From: a virus
Strand: one strand, 5' to 3'
DNA: 21,842 nucleotides
IMG/VR virus record: IMGVR_UViG_3300030107_005022
Span: 39,348 to 61,189 of that record
Position 1 is the stretch's first letter, and each line of letters starts with the position of its first letter. A program made the translations under genes and the position numbers. The notes beneath the pieces were generated by a model, which was not told the origin of the DNA, made no database searches, and saw nothing but the letters and a program-made list of their open reading frames with translations. Positions 8,040 through 14,761 of the stretch are shown here, piece by piece.

Positions 8040-9213
8040 AGAAGAAGAAGATATAGAAATTGAAGTAAACCTATCCGAAGAAGACAGGATAAAATTAGAT
8101 AAAAAAGTTATCACTCATAAAGCTGAATCTAAATACTTTAAAAAAATGTATGAGAAGGTTTTAAAAGAGAATACAAGAGTCGATCTTATCATAGAAGCTA
8201 TTCAAAATTATGCCCCTGCTTTTAAAAGTCATCCTAAAATTAAATACCCAAAACCCAAAGGAAAAGTAAGAGGGAAAAGTCCTGTAACAGCTATTGCTCC
8301 TTTGACTGATACTCACGTTGGAGATGTTGTTCGTGCTGATCAAATGTTAGGATTAAATGCTTATGACATAGATATCTTTAATAAAAGGTTATATGGATGG
8401 GCTGAACAAGTATTGAATCTAACTAACTTTCAAAGAACTCATACAGAAGTCACTCATTTAGTAATTCCAATGCTTGGAGATATGATTAGTGGGGATATAC
8501 ATGATGAGTTAGCTAGAACAAATGCAGACAATAATTTAGGTCAAATGATTAGAGGAGCCAATTTAATATCTCAAGCTTTAATGTATTTAGCTCCACACTA
8601 CGAAGAAATAAGAGTTCCTTGTATTGTAGGTAATCATGGTCGTATGACTAGAAAGATACCTGCTAAAGATAAATATTTAGATTGGGATTACATGTTGTAT
8701 CAATGGGTAGCAACTTTTTGTAGAAATCAAAAGAATATAAAGTTTGAAATACCTAAAAGTTTTGCTCATATCTTTGAAGCAGCAAACAGAAAATTCCTTA
8801 TTTTACATGGAGATTCTATAAGTGGTTCAGGAAGTTTAGTAGGAATGAATAACTCAGCTGCTAAATTAAGAGGAGTATTGCAATATAGGAAAGGTCTAGA
8901 AGAAGAAGTATCTAGGCTTAATATAGATAGTGCTGCTCCGATAGGATATGATTTTGATACTGTTATGATGGGACATTTTCATAGAGTAGATGAGATAGAT
9001 ATTGGTACAGGAGAGTTATTTATATGTGGAACTATGAAAGGTGGAGACGAATATGCCCTAAATAGACTTCATTTAATATCTAAACCTAAACAAATCATTA
9101 CTTGGTGGCATCCTAAATATGGATATCTAAGCAAGAATATTATATATTTAAACCGATATGATTCAAGCGAAGAAGCTTTTGAAGATGTTTTACCTGAAAT
9201 TTGGGCTGACTAG
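7879..9213 (+). CDS. HTH plus calcineurin-like metallophosphoesterase
   Basis: This is a 444-aa two-part protein. Residues 1-50 (KSEIIRKHAMGETW, then GVKVHRTTISRWHAKE) form a helix-turn-helix resembling those of recombinases and small terminases. Residues about 138-370 carry the metal-binding motifs of calcineurin-like phosphoesterases in order: TDTHVGD (D144, H146), GDMISGD (D201), GNHGR (N252, H253), LHGDS (H310) and GHFH (H366, H368). Such proteins hydrolyse phosphodiesters or phosphomonoesters with two metal ions. With the HTH, a DNA-directed nuclease or phosphatase is likely, but the substrate is unknown. AGGAG lies 5 nt before the ATG. It overlaps the zinc-ribbon frame at its 5' end. 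Confidence 0.85.
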   Translation: MIPEKAKSEIIRKHAMGETWTAIRNWLEEEYGVKVHRTTISRWHAKEVYSRPIKEEEDIEIEVNLSEEDRIKLDKKVITHKAESKYFKKMYEKVLKENTRVDLIIEAIQNYAPAFKSHPKIKYPKPKGKVRGKSPVTAIAPLTDTHVGDVVRADQMLGLNAYDIDIFNKRLYGWAEQVLNLTNFQRTHTEVTHLVIPMLGDMISGDIHDELARTNADNNLGQMIRGANLISQALMYLAPHYEEIRVPCIVGNHGRMTRKIPAKDKYLDWDYMLYQWVATFCRNQKNIKFEIPKSFAHIFEAANRKFLILHGDSISGSGSLVGMNNSAAKLRGVLQYRKGLEEEVSRLNIDSAAPIGYDFDTVMMGHFHRVDEIDIGTGELFICGTMKGGDEYALNRLHLISKPKQIITWWHPKYGYLSKNIIYLNRYDSSEEAFEDVLPEIWAD

Positions 9214-9233
9214 GGGAAAAACGACCACTTCAT

Positions 9234-9245
9234 TAGTATAATATA
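9234..9245 (+). promoter_or_regulatory. Candidate -10-only phage promoter, copy 2
   Basis: TAGTATAATATA is repeated here exactly, in the 44-base gap before the neck-protein gene, with TATAAT at 9237-9242. No TTGACA-like -35 can be found 16 to 18 bases upstream (the region reads GGGGAAAAACG). AGAGG at 9248-9252 follows and serves ATG 9258. Confidence 0.45.
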
Positions 9246-9257
9246 CAAGAGGTGGAA

Positions 9258-9716
9258 ATGTCTTTAGATAAAGTTTTCAAAAACACATTCAATAGATTTA
9301 AAATTGATACTTTACAAAAGGTAAAGGAATCTGCCCCTGTAAAAAGTGGAAATCTCAGAGATTCGATATCTGTAGCAGGAACTTATCCTAAAGCTGTTAT
9401 CTCTGTAGCTGCTCCTTATTCATCTGAAGTTAATAAGGGAGTAGGCGAAGATAGAAAATTTACAGGAGATTATACAGTAAATAGAAAAGCTTATCAAAGA
9501 AGAACTAAGAATGGAAGAACGTCTTATGTACCAGCTTCTTCCTACACTCTTAGGGATAAGAGACCTGTACAAGTATCTGAAGGTGTATTTAGAACTCTCT
9601 CTGAAGTAAAAGGCTCAGAGGGTTCAGGATTTATAGATAAACACCTTGAAGATGCTAGCGAAAGATATGAAAAAATCTTAAAAGAAGAATTAGCAAAGTA
9701 TTATAGAGTTAAATAA
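9258..9716 (+). CDS. HK97-gp10-like neck/tail-completion protein
   Basis: The product has 152 aa. The N-terminal pattern, a helix followed by VKESAPVKSGNLRDSISV and then AAPYSSEVNKGVGEDRKF, is the hallmark of the HK97 gp10-like (minor tail or head-tail connector) family, in which SG.LR.S and the Y...ve.G segment are conserved. Its position between the portal and capsid genes suits a neck component that closes the head-tail interface. ATG 9258 is chosen because AGAGG lies 5 nt upstream; a GTG two codons earlier is the alternative start. The stretch NRKAYQRRTKNGRTSYVPAS is longer than the usual loop. Confidence 0.8.
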   Translation: MSLDKVFKNTFNRFKIDTLQKVKESAPVKSGNLRDSISVAGTYPKAVISVAAPYSSEVNKGVGEDRKFTGDYTVNRKAYQRRTKNGRTSYVPASSYTLRDKRPVQVSEGVFRTLSEVKGSEGSGFIDKHLEDASERYEKILKEELAKYYRVK

Positions 9717-9726
9717 GGAGAAAATT

Positions 9727-9939
9727 ATGGCAGAACCTATAAAAATTACACCTGATCAAGAATATATAATGTCTAGACATTCTAAAATGGTAGGAAAAGT
9801 TTTAGATTTAATAGAAGCTTCTATGCCTGAAGGCAATCAATGTGAAAAAATGAAGAAATTAATTCAGCAACCCTTATATGATTATCGAAATGAGATGTTA
9901 AAATTCATTTCCGATGGTCAAAAAGTAGAAGATAACTAG
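9727..9939 (+). CDS. Small conserved-looking phage protein
   Basis: This is a 70-aa helical protein. The segment LIEASMPEGNQCEKMKKL, followed by LYDYRNEML, resembles a pattern found in many small phage proteins of unknown function that I cannot name. AGGAG lies 5 nt before the ATG. It is the last gene before the capsid promoter and 10 bases after the neck gene, so it belongs to the packaging/neck transcription unit. Confidence 0.7.
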   Translation: MAEPIKITPDQEYIMSRHSKMVGKVLDLIEASMPEGNQCEKMKKLIQQPLYDYRNEMLKFISDGQKVEDN

Positions 9940-9955
9940 CTATTTCCTATTCAAT

Positions 9956-9986
9956 TTGTGAAATTTTTCACTTTTCATAGTATAAT
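9956..9986 (+). promoter_or_regulatory. Capsid-operon promoter
   Basis: The -10 is TATAAT at 9981-9986 inside the third copy of TAGTATAATATA (9978-9989). A weak -35 candidate, TTGTGA at 9956-9961, is 19 bases upstream. It lies in the 159-base gap before the scaffold gene, and transcription should start at about 9992-9994. As the only large gap in this half of the window, upstream of the scaffold and capsid genes, it is the best supported member of the motif family. Confidence 0.6.
9958..9971. promoter_or_regulatory. Palindrome in the promoter upstream region (operator candidate)
   Basis: GTGAAATTTTTCAC is a perfect 6-bp inverted repeat with a 2-base centre. It covers the -35 position of the capsid promoter and could be a repressor or activator site. 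It is followed by TTTT, so a very short weak terminator for the upstream unit is an alternative reading. Confidence 0.35.
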
Positions 9987-9995
9987 ATAACTGAG

Positions 9996-10008
9996 GGGTA
10001 TTATACCC
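9996..10008. promoter_or_regulatory. Palindrome at the capsid promoter start site
   Basis: GGGTATTATACCC is a perfect 6-bp inverted repeat around a central T, just after the predicted start point. As DNA it could be an operator. As RNA it would give a 5-bp hairpin with a 3-base loop at the 5' end of the capsid transcript. Its reverse strand also contains TATAAT, so a minus-strand -10 is possible but has no gene to serve. Confidence 0.35.
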
Positions 10009-10030
10009 TTTATTTTATAAATTATATTTA

Positions 10031-10098
10031 ACGAAGGCCGGGAGTGGCTTAGACCAGCTTTCCAATTAAATAGTTAAGTTTTGGAATGGAGGAAACTT
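10031..10098 (+). promoter_or_regulatory. Leader of capsid operon with possible structured RNA
   Basis: The leader is GC-richer than its AT-rich surroundings (about 10034-10059). AAGgCC can pair with GGCTT. AGTGG, overlapping that arm, can instead pair with CCAgCT. TTCCAA (10060-10065) pairs perfectly with TTGGAA (10081-10086), just before the GGAGG ribosome binding site at 10088-10092. The first two helices exclude each other. This is pairing by eye only, with no recognised riboswitch class. Confidence 0.3.
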
Positions 10099-10950
10099 AT
10101 GTCCGATGAAATCTTAGCGAATCTAGAAAAACACATGGAAGGCAATCAGCTAGCTCTTGCTGCTGTAGCAGAAGTGTTACAAAAGATGGATGCTCGATTA
10201 CTGAAAGAAGAAGAAGACGAAGAAGAGAAAGAAATGGAAAAGGCAGCTGAAGCTGAACAAGATGCTTTAGTGAAGTCCGTTACTAATAGTGTTATCTCTG
10301 CGTTAAAAGCAGATCAAGGTATGGATGTAGATGGTGATAAAACTAGATCAGCCTCACAAGGCCCAGCAGGCCAAGCTGACGAAGAAAAACCAGCTAATCC
10401 TACTACAAAAATAGAAGATCAGCAAGCAACAATTCAAGCTATGCAAAAAGCTGATGACGAAGAAGATGACGAAGATGCTGAAAAAGCAAGAATGAAAGCA
10501 GATGATGGAATGAAAATGAAAGCAGATGACGACAAAGAAGAAGACGATGATGAAAAAGAAATGGCAAAAGCTAAAGCCATGGGTGATGACGATGACGATG
10601 ATGACGACATGGAAAAAGCTGAAGACGACACAATAACAGCAATGAGAAAAGAACTTGATGCACTTAAAAAACAATTAGGTGATGCAGAGTCTAATATCGA
10701 AAAAGCTGTTCAGGAAGAGTCTGAAAGCCGATTAAGAAAAATGGGATTCAGAGAAGAAACTTCTCTACAAGCCCCTAAACTTACTCATCCACTAGGAACA
10801 GATGGTACTACACCTATCGTAAAAGGAGATAATCCTGAGAATACTGTAGACCAACTTGCTTCTCTTTCTTATAAAGAATTGAGAGACTTACAAAGTAAAA
10901 TTGAAATGGGCGATACCGATGGTGTTCCAAGAGAACTAATTGGTAAATAA
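10099..10950 (+). CDS. Acidic capsid scaffold-like protein
   Basis: The product has 283 aa and very skewed composition. It begins with a helical segment (NLEKHMEGNQLALAAVAEVL), has a low-complexity tract of Asp, Glu, Lys and Met from about 118 to 177 including eight Asp in a row, and then a coiled coil (ITAMRKELDALKKQLGDAESN) and a small C-terminal domain (LASLSYKELRDLQSKIEMG). Placement directly before the major capsid gene, high charge and coiled coil fit a scaffolding protein that guides prohead assembly and is removed by the protease. ATG 10099 has GGAGG 6 nt upstream; an upstream TTG at 10081 lies inside the leader and is unlikely. Confidence 0.72.
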   Translation: MSDEILANLEKHMEGNQLALAAVAEVLQKMDARLLKEEEDEEEKEMEKAAEAEQDALVKSVTNSVISALKADQGMDVDGDKTRSASQGPAGQADEEKPANPTTKIEDQQATIQAMQKADDEEDDEDAEKARMKADDGMKMKADDDKEEDDDEKEMAKAKAMGDDDDDDDDMEKAEDDTITAMRKELDALKKQLGDAESNIEKAVQEESESRLRKMGFREETSLQAPKLTHPLGTDGTTPIVKGDNPENTVDQLASLSYKELRDLQSKIEMGDTDGVPRELIGK

Positions 10951-11007
10951 TCATTACAATTTTTAATTATTTTATAAACACAGAAAAAACATGAGGAAAT
11001 AAATATT

Positions 11008-12348
11008 ATGGCAAATCCATCCTTATCAGAATACGTTTCCCAAAGTCAAAGAGGCTTATACTCTTCAGTATTTGGCCCTGAATACTTAATGAAGCAGACC
11101 TACTTTACTGTAGATACTGCAACAGGCATATTCAATACGACTTACGGAAGAAAAGTATGGCAAGCTTTGAACAACCAAACTCGTGCTTTTAATGCAATAC
11201 CAAGAACTGTATGGGGTAATACAGCTGGTTGGAGAATCAGAACTGACAGAGGTTCAGGAAGATCACGACCTGTAACAGAAACAGGTTCTCTACCTACTGT
11301 TGACGTTTCAAATATAGAAAGCGTCAGCTCCCTACCAAAGATTGTATCAACAACCTTTGGAGCATCAGTCAAGTCCGTATTTACTGCCCAATTAGAAGGT
11401 GGTGTAGGTGACGTATTAGCATTAGAAAACGAAAATGCTCAACTTGACCATGTAAAAGAAATGAACCAAGAATTATTAGCTGGTTCTGCATACCAATTAT
11501 CAGGTGGTTCAACTACCACATCGGTACTTGGTTCAAACTCAACTGAAGCAGCCCACTTTAAAGTAGGCGACACAGTAGCTTTCTACGATGCTTCAGCTAC
11601 AGCTAACATTAAAACAGACGCTAGTGTAACAGTATCTAGCGTATCTTCAGCAACAATTACTCACGGAGCTGCAGGTGTAACCCTAGCAGACGGAGACGTT
11701 ATTTTCGCTTTGAGAAGAGCTGGAATAACTTCCCTTGATGACATTGTGTCCGAAGATGGAATGGCAGTAGGTGGTGTAAATGCTTCACCTTCAGCTTATG
11801 ACTTAACAGTCGCAGGAAGAACAGCTGGGCAATGGAATGCAGCAGCTAGTGCTTCTTACAATAGTGGTACAGGAAGAGATTTATCTCTAAACCTTTTAGA
11901 TACTGCTATCCAAAAAATCAGAACTAATGGTGGTGAACCTAAAGTAATCATCATGGGTCATGATCAGTACTTCAAGCTAGAGAGATTATTAAACTCTCAA
12001 CAGAGGTATATGGGACAAGAAGAATACCAAGTTGGTGTCGGATCAGAAAAGACTTTCCCCGGTACTAGAACAGGTCTTGTTCTTGCAACTTATCAGGGTA
12101 TTCCAATACTACCTGATGCAGATACTCCGAAGTCAATTAACTCTTCAGATACTGCTTTAGGTTCAAACGTTTACGTTTTGGATACCGACTATCTCGAAAT
12201 CGCTATAGCTCAACCTACTCAGTATGTTGAGAATAGAGACTACTTCGCAGCCAATGCTTTGGTTGTAAGAGGTCTTCTTTACACTATGGGTGAAATGAGA
12301 TGTCACAACTTCTTTGTACAAGCAAAGATTGCTGACTTAAACAGCTAA
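11008..12348 (+). CDS. Major capsid protein, HK97-fold type
   Basis: This 446-aa protein should form the icosahedral shell. The N-terminal region (SLSEYVSQSQRGLYSSVFG), the Thr/Ser-rich beta segments, the long central helix (LDHVKEMNQELLAGSAYQL) and the C-terminal part with IIMGHDQYFKLERLL, GTRTGLVLATYQGIPILP and YVLDTDYLEIAIAQPTQY fit a phage major capsid protein of the HK97 fold. Residues about 168-236 look like an inserted beta domain (HFKVGDTVAFYDAS...TLADGDVIFAL). Codon choice is more C-rich at third positions than in its neighbours, consistent with high expression. AGGAAA precedes the ATG by 9 nt. A strong terminator follows. Confidence 0.86.
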   Translation: MANPSLSEYVSQSQRGLYSSVFGPEYLMKQTYFTVDTATGIFNTTYGRKVWQALNNQTRAFNAIPRTVWGNTAGWRIRTDRGSGRSRPVTETGSLPTVDVSNIESVSSLPKIVSTTFGASVKSVFTAQLEGGVGDVLALENENAQLDHVKEMNQELLAGSAYQLSGGSTTTSVLGSNSTEAAHFKVGDTVAFYDASATANIKTDASVTVSSVSSATITHGAAGVTLADGDVIFALRRAGITSLDDIVSEDGMAVGGVNASPSAYDLTVAGRTAGQWNAAASASYNSGTGRDLSLNLLDTAIQKIRTNGGEPKVIIMGHDQYFKLERLLNSQQRYMGQEEYQVGVGSEKTFPGTRTGLVLATYQGIPILPDADTPKSINSSDTALGSNVYVLDTDYLEIAIAQPTQYVENRDYFAANALVVRGLLYTMGEMRCHNFFVQAKIADLNS

Positions 12349-12355
12349 AACATAT

Positions 12356-12399
12356 TTTATAAGGGGTGGAATTGATCTACCCCTTATAAATATCTTTTT
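12356..12399 (+). terminator. Rho-independent terminator after capsid gene
   Basis: TTTATAAGGGGT (12356-12367) and ACCCCTTATAAA (12379-12390) form a perfect 12-bp stem, extendable by three inner pairs, followed by TATCTTTTTATT. It should end or attenuate transcription after the capsid gene, lowering expression of the minor virion proteins downstream. Confidence 0.82.
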
Positions 12400-12438
12400 A
12401 TTAATAAAAATTTAACCTTAAATATTAGGGGGAAATAA

Positions 12439-13233
12439 ATGGCATTATCAATAACAACGTCATCTAATGGAGTAGACTATCCATCAGGAGTTATAGGTGA
12501 CTTAAAATATAAGGTAATTGAGATTACATTTGACTCTTCATACGCTACAGGTGGTGAATCACTAACTGCTAGCGACATTGGATTTGATCAAATTGTATTA
12601 GCTCAAATAGAACCTACTGATGGAATGAAATTTGCTTATGACTATACAAACAGTAAAGTAAAAGCTTATGGAGTAGCTCCTCTTCCTGTAAAAATAAAAG
12701 ATGACGATTCAGCAGCTTCTAATGGAGTAGCTGTATATGCTCATATTGATACAATAGGAACAGATGCAGATAGAAAAATAGCTCATTTAGAATCAACTAC
12801 AGCTAATAACGCTACTGTTTACTTTACAGGTACTTCTTCCAATAGTGCTACAGGTACTATGTGGGATGATGACGCAGCTTCTACTAATGGACTTCAAGTC
12901 TATGTAGACGAGAATGGAGATACTGATTTATCAGGAGCTAAGTTCTTAGTCGATAACGACACTACAGAAACTGACTTATATGTTCCTTTGAGTGATGGTT
13001 CTTATTTAACTTTGTTCAATGACGACTCTGCTTCATCTAATGGAGTAGCTGTTTACTTTGATGACAATGCTTCTAACACTTATGATAAGTGGCTCTTGGT
13101 AACACCAAGTAACGCTGATGTATCCGTTCATACATCTACAGTAGTAAGTGATAGATCAGAATCAGCTGAAGTACAAGCAACAGGAAACTTGTCATTACAG
13201 ACCAGCATAAGAGCTTTTATACTAGGTCATTAA
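12439..13233 (+). CDS. Virion decoration-like protein with three internal repeats
   Basis: The product has 264 aa, is beta-rich, and has no signal peptide. The first 80 residues (LKYKVIEITFDSSYATGGES, then SDIGFDQIVLAQIEPTDG and FAYDYTNSKVKAYG) match a type of structural protein often encoded just after phage capsid genes. Three imperfect repeats follow: KDDDSAASNGVAVY (about 87-100), WDDDAASTNGLQVY (142-155) and FNDDSASSNGVAVY (193-206), spaced about 51-55 residues apart. The conserved DD.A..NG..VY suggests Asp-rich turns on successive beta units, perhaps binding calcium. GGGGG precedes the ATG by 7 nt. A capsid decoration or head fibre role is inference. Confidence 0.72.
   Translation: MALSITTSSNGVDYPSGVIGDLKYKVIEITFDSSYATGGESLTASDIGFDQIVLAQIEPTDGMKFAYDYTNSKVKAYGVAPLPVKIKDDDSAASNGVAVYAHIDTIGTDADRKIAHLESTTANNATVYFTGTSSNSATGTMWDDDAASTNGLQVYVDENGDTDLSGAKFLVDNDTTETDLYVPLSDGSYLTLFNDDSASSNGVAVYFDDNASNTYDKWLLVTPSNADVSVHTSTVVSDRSESAEVQATGNLSLQTSIRAFILGH
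12694..13065 (+). repeat. Three tandem-type coding repeats in the decoration-like gene
   Basis: Copies lie at about 12694-12747, 12859-12909 and 13012-13065. They share TCTAATGGAGTAGCTGT in copies 1 and 3 and a diverged form in copy 2, encoding (D/N)DD.A..NG..VY. Copies 1 and 3 are closest, which suggests later duplication or recombination between them. Confidence 0.65.
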
Positions 13234-13254
13234 TAATTAATTTAGAGTATTGTA

Positions 13255-13286
13255 TTGAATCATCAATGTAATCGTTGGTGATTCAA
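13255..13286 (+). promoter_or_regulatory. Intergenic hairpin without U-run
   Basis: TTGAATCATCAA and TTGGTGATTCAA form a 12-bp stem with one G-U pair and an 8-base loop (TGTAATCG). There is no T-run, so it is not a normal terminator. It stands 33 bases before the next ATG, in the 85-base gap between two virion genes, and could be an operator, RNA-processing site or stabiliser. Confidence 0.45.
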
Positions 13287-13318
13287 ACAGTACATATTTA
13301 TATATATGAGGAGATCAA

Positions 13319-14269
13319 ATGTCCGAATTTAATTTTTCAGAGGGTTGGCATGGTTGGGAAAGAGACCCAAGCACTAGGACTAGTGTACATGCTATCACTA
13401 AATACTATCCCTTTAGAGCTGCAACTTCTACAACTGCTTCGACTCTTTTTACTGTAGACAGAGGAATACCTTCTGTAAATTTGGTAACTAACCCAAGAAT
13501 CGAAGATTCAGGTATTACTATGTATACTGCTACAGGCTCTGCTATCTCAAGAGATACAGGACAGTCGTCTTCAGGAGCAGCTTCCTTACTAGTTAATCCT
13601 GCAAACTCAGCAGCAGGAGAAGGCTTCTATTGGACATCAGATACATTAGCAGCTAATTATAATCAAGGGGAAAGCTTTCTAATGGCTACTTGTGAAGTCA
13701 GAGGGGCTTCTGCAAGTGGAACTGTACATATACAGATACAGGATTCAAGTGGAACTGCTTTAGCTACATCAGATACACATAGCTTAACTACAGGTTTCGT
13801 TAAAATATCAGTAGTTTATAAGCTACCTAAAACAAGTGACCCAGCAGCTTACAGAATAGCTGTTTTATCACAAACTCAACACAATATAAATTGGTATACA
13901 GATAAAATTCATGTAGAACAAAGAGCAGATGGAAACGTAGTTGACTATGTTGACGGAGCTCAAGGACTTAATTATGAGTGGGAAGGAACAGCTGAAACAA
14001 CTAAATCAAGAAGAAGAGCTGGAATTGAAGTAATAAGAGGAATTTTTATTAGAAATGAATCTACTACAGCAGCTGATATAGTATATGTGGCTTTAGATCA
14101 AACAGCTACAACAGCGACAGGAATATCAATCCCCGGTGCTGCAGCAAATGCAGGCCCCAACGAGTTTTACTCACAATGGCCATTAGACTTTAGGAATAAA
14201 GTTTCGGTCATAGCAGCCCAAAATACTCCCACAGTTAGTGGAGTTGTTTGGGGAATTCATTCAGGATAA
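13319..14269 (+). CDS. CBM-like virion surface protein
   Basis: This 316-aa beta-rich protein has a central part of about 50-215 that reads like a carbohydrate-binding jelly-roll module of the CBM4/9 or phage-fibre type: NLVTNPRIED, SLLVNPANSAAGEGFYW, MATCEVRGASASGTVHIQIQ, TTGFVKISVVYKL and INWYTDKIHVEQ, ending YVDGAQGLNYEWEGT. The last 90 residues (IRGIFIRNESTTAADIVYVA) form a further beta domain. GAGGAG lies 5 nt before ATG 13319. Binding to a glycan on the host surface or decorating the capsid is inference from the fold and from neighbours that are virion genes. Confidence 0.7.
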   Translation: MSEFNFSEGWHGWERDPSTRTSVHAITKYYPFRAATSTTASTLFTVDRGIPSVNLVTNPRIEDSGITMYTATGSAISRDTGQSSSGAASLLVNPANSAAGEGFYWTSDTLAANYNQGESFLMATCEVRGASASGTVHIQIQDSSGTALATSDTHSLTTGFVKISVVYKLPKTSDPAAYRIAVLSQTQHNINWYTDKIHVEQRADGNVVDYVDGAQGLNYEWEGTAETTKSRRRAGIEVIRGIFIRNESTTAADIVYVALDQTATTATGISIPGAAANAGPNEFYSQWPLDFRNKVSVIAAQNTPTVSGVVWGIHSG

Positions 14270-14284
14270 TAAGGAGAATAATTT

Positions 14285-14749
14285 ATGGCTTCAACAATTT
14301 CAGCAGCGACATTAACAGTAACAATTACTGAAGCAGTAACCTTAAATGGTTACGATCAAGGCTCGTCAAACAGCTTAACTATATCTAGTGTTAACGAAGT
14401 AATGAAAAGAATTGTAACTTGTACAGCGAGTCAAACTACAACTCTTGTAACTTTCGCTGCTAGTGTACATACATCAGTACATGCATTAGATGTGGAAGAT
14501 ACTAAATATATTAGAATAACAAATAAAGATGATACCAATGCAATAGAACTAGCTGTAGTCGGAGCAGCAACATTATATCAAGTAGAGCTTGGAGCAGGGG
14601 AAAGCCATATATTGGGCAATCCTGATGCTGTAATGTTAGCTGAAGCTGATACAAGCCCAAGTTTTGGAACAATGGCAGACATAGCTAGTATTCAAGTAAA
14701 CCCCGGTGGCAATGCTGTAGATGTAGAACTATTTGTAGCTAGTGCATAA
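14285..14749 (+). CDS. Small beta-rich virion-type protein
   Basis: The product has 154 aa and no charged clusters; it is rich in Thr, Ser, Ala and Val. Segments EVMKRIVTCTASQTT, TKYIRITNKDDTNAIEL and QVELGAGESHILGNPDAVM resemble small head-decoration or fibre proteins of aquatic phages, where a KYIRITN-type strand is common. AAGGAG lies 9 nt upstream of the ATG. It is 15 bases after the CBM-like gene and 12 before the protease, so the genes share one transcript. I cannot name the family. Confidence 0.68.
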   Translation: MASTISAATLTVTITEAVTLNGYDQGSSNSLTISSVNEVMKRIVTCTASQTTTLVTFAASVHTSVHALDVEDTKYIRITNKDDTNAIELAVVGAATLYQVELGAGESHILGNPDAVMLAEADTSPSFGTMADIASIQVNPGGNAVDVELFVASA

Positions 14750-14761
14750 AGGAAATAAATT

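Noticed and set aside
10354-10674. Minus-strand frames opposite the scaffold gene (also 10434-10631)
   Set aside because: They mirror the Asp/Glu/Lys low-complexity tract and give Ser- or Phe-rich nonsense with no ribosome binding site.
13275-13457. 60-aa + strand frame
   Set aside because: It begins inside the hairpin and overlaps the CBM-like gene, which has the ribosome binding site and family-like content.
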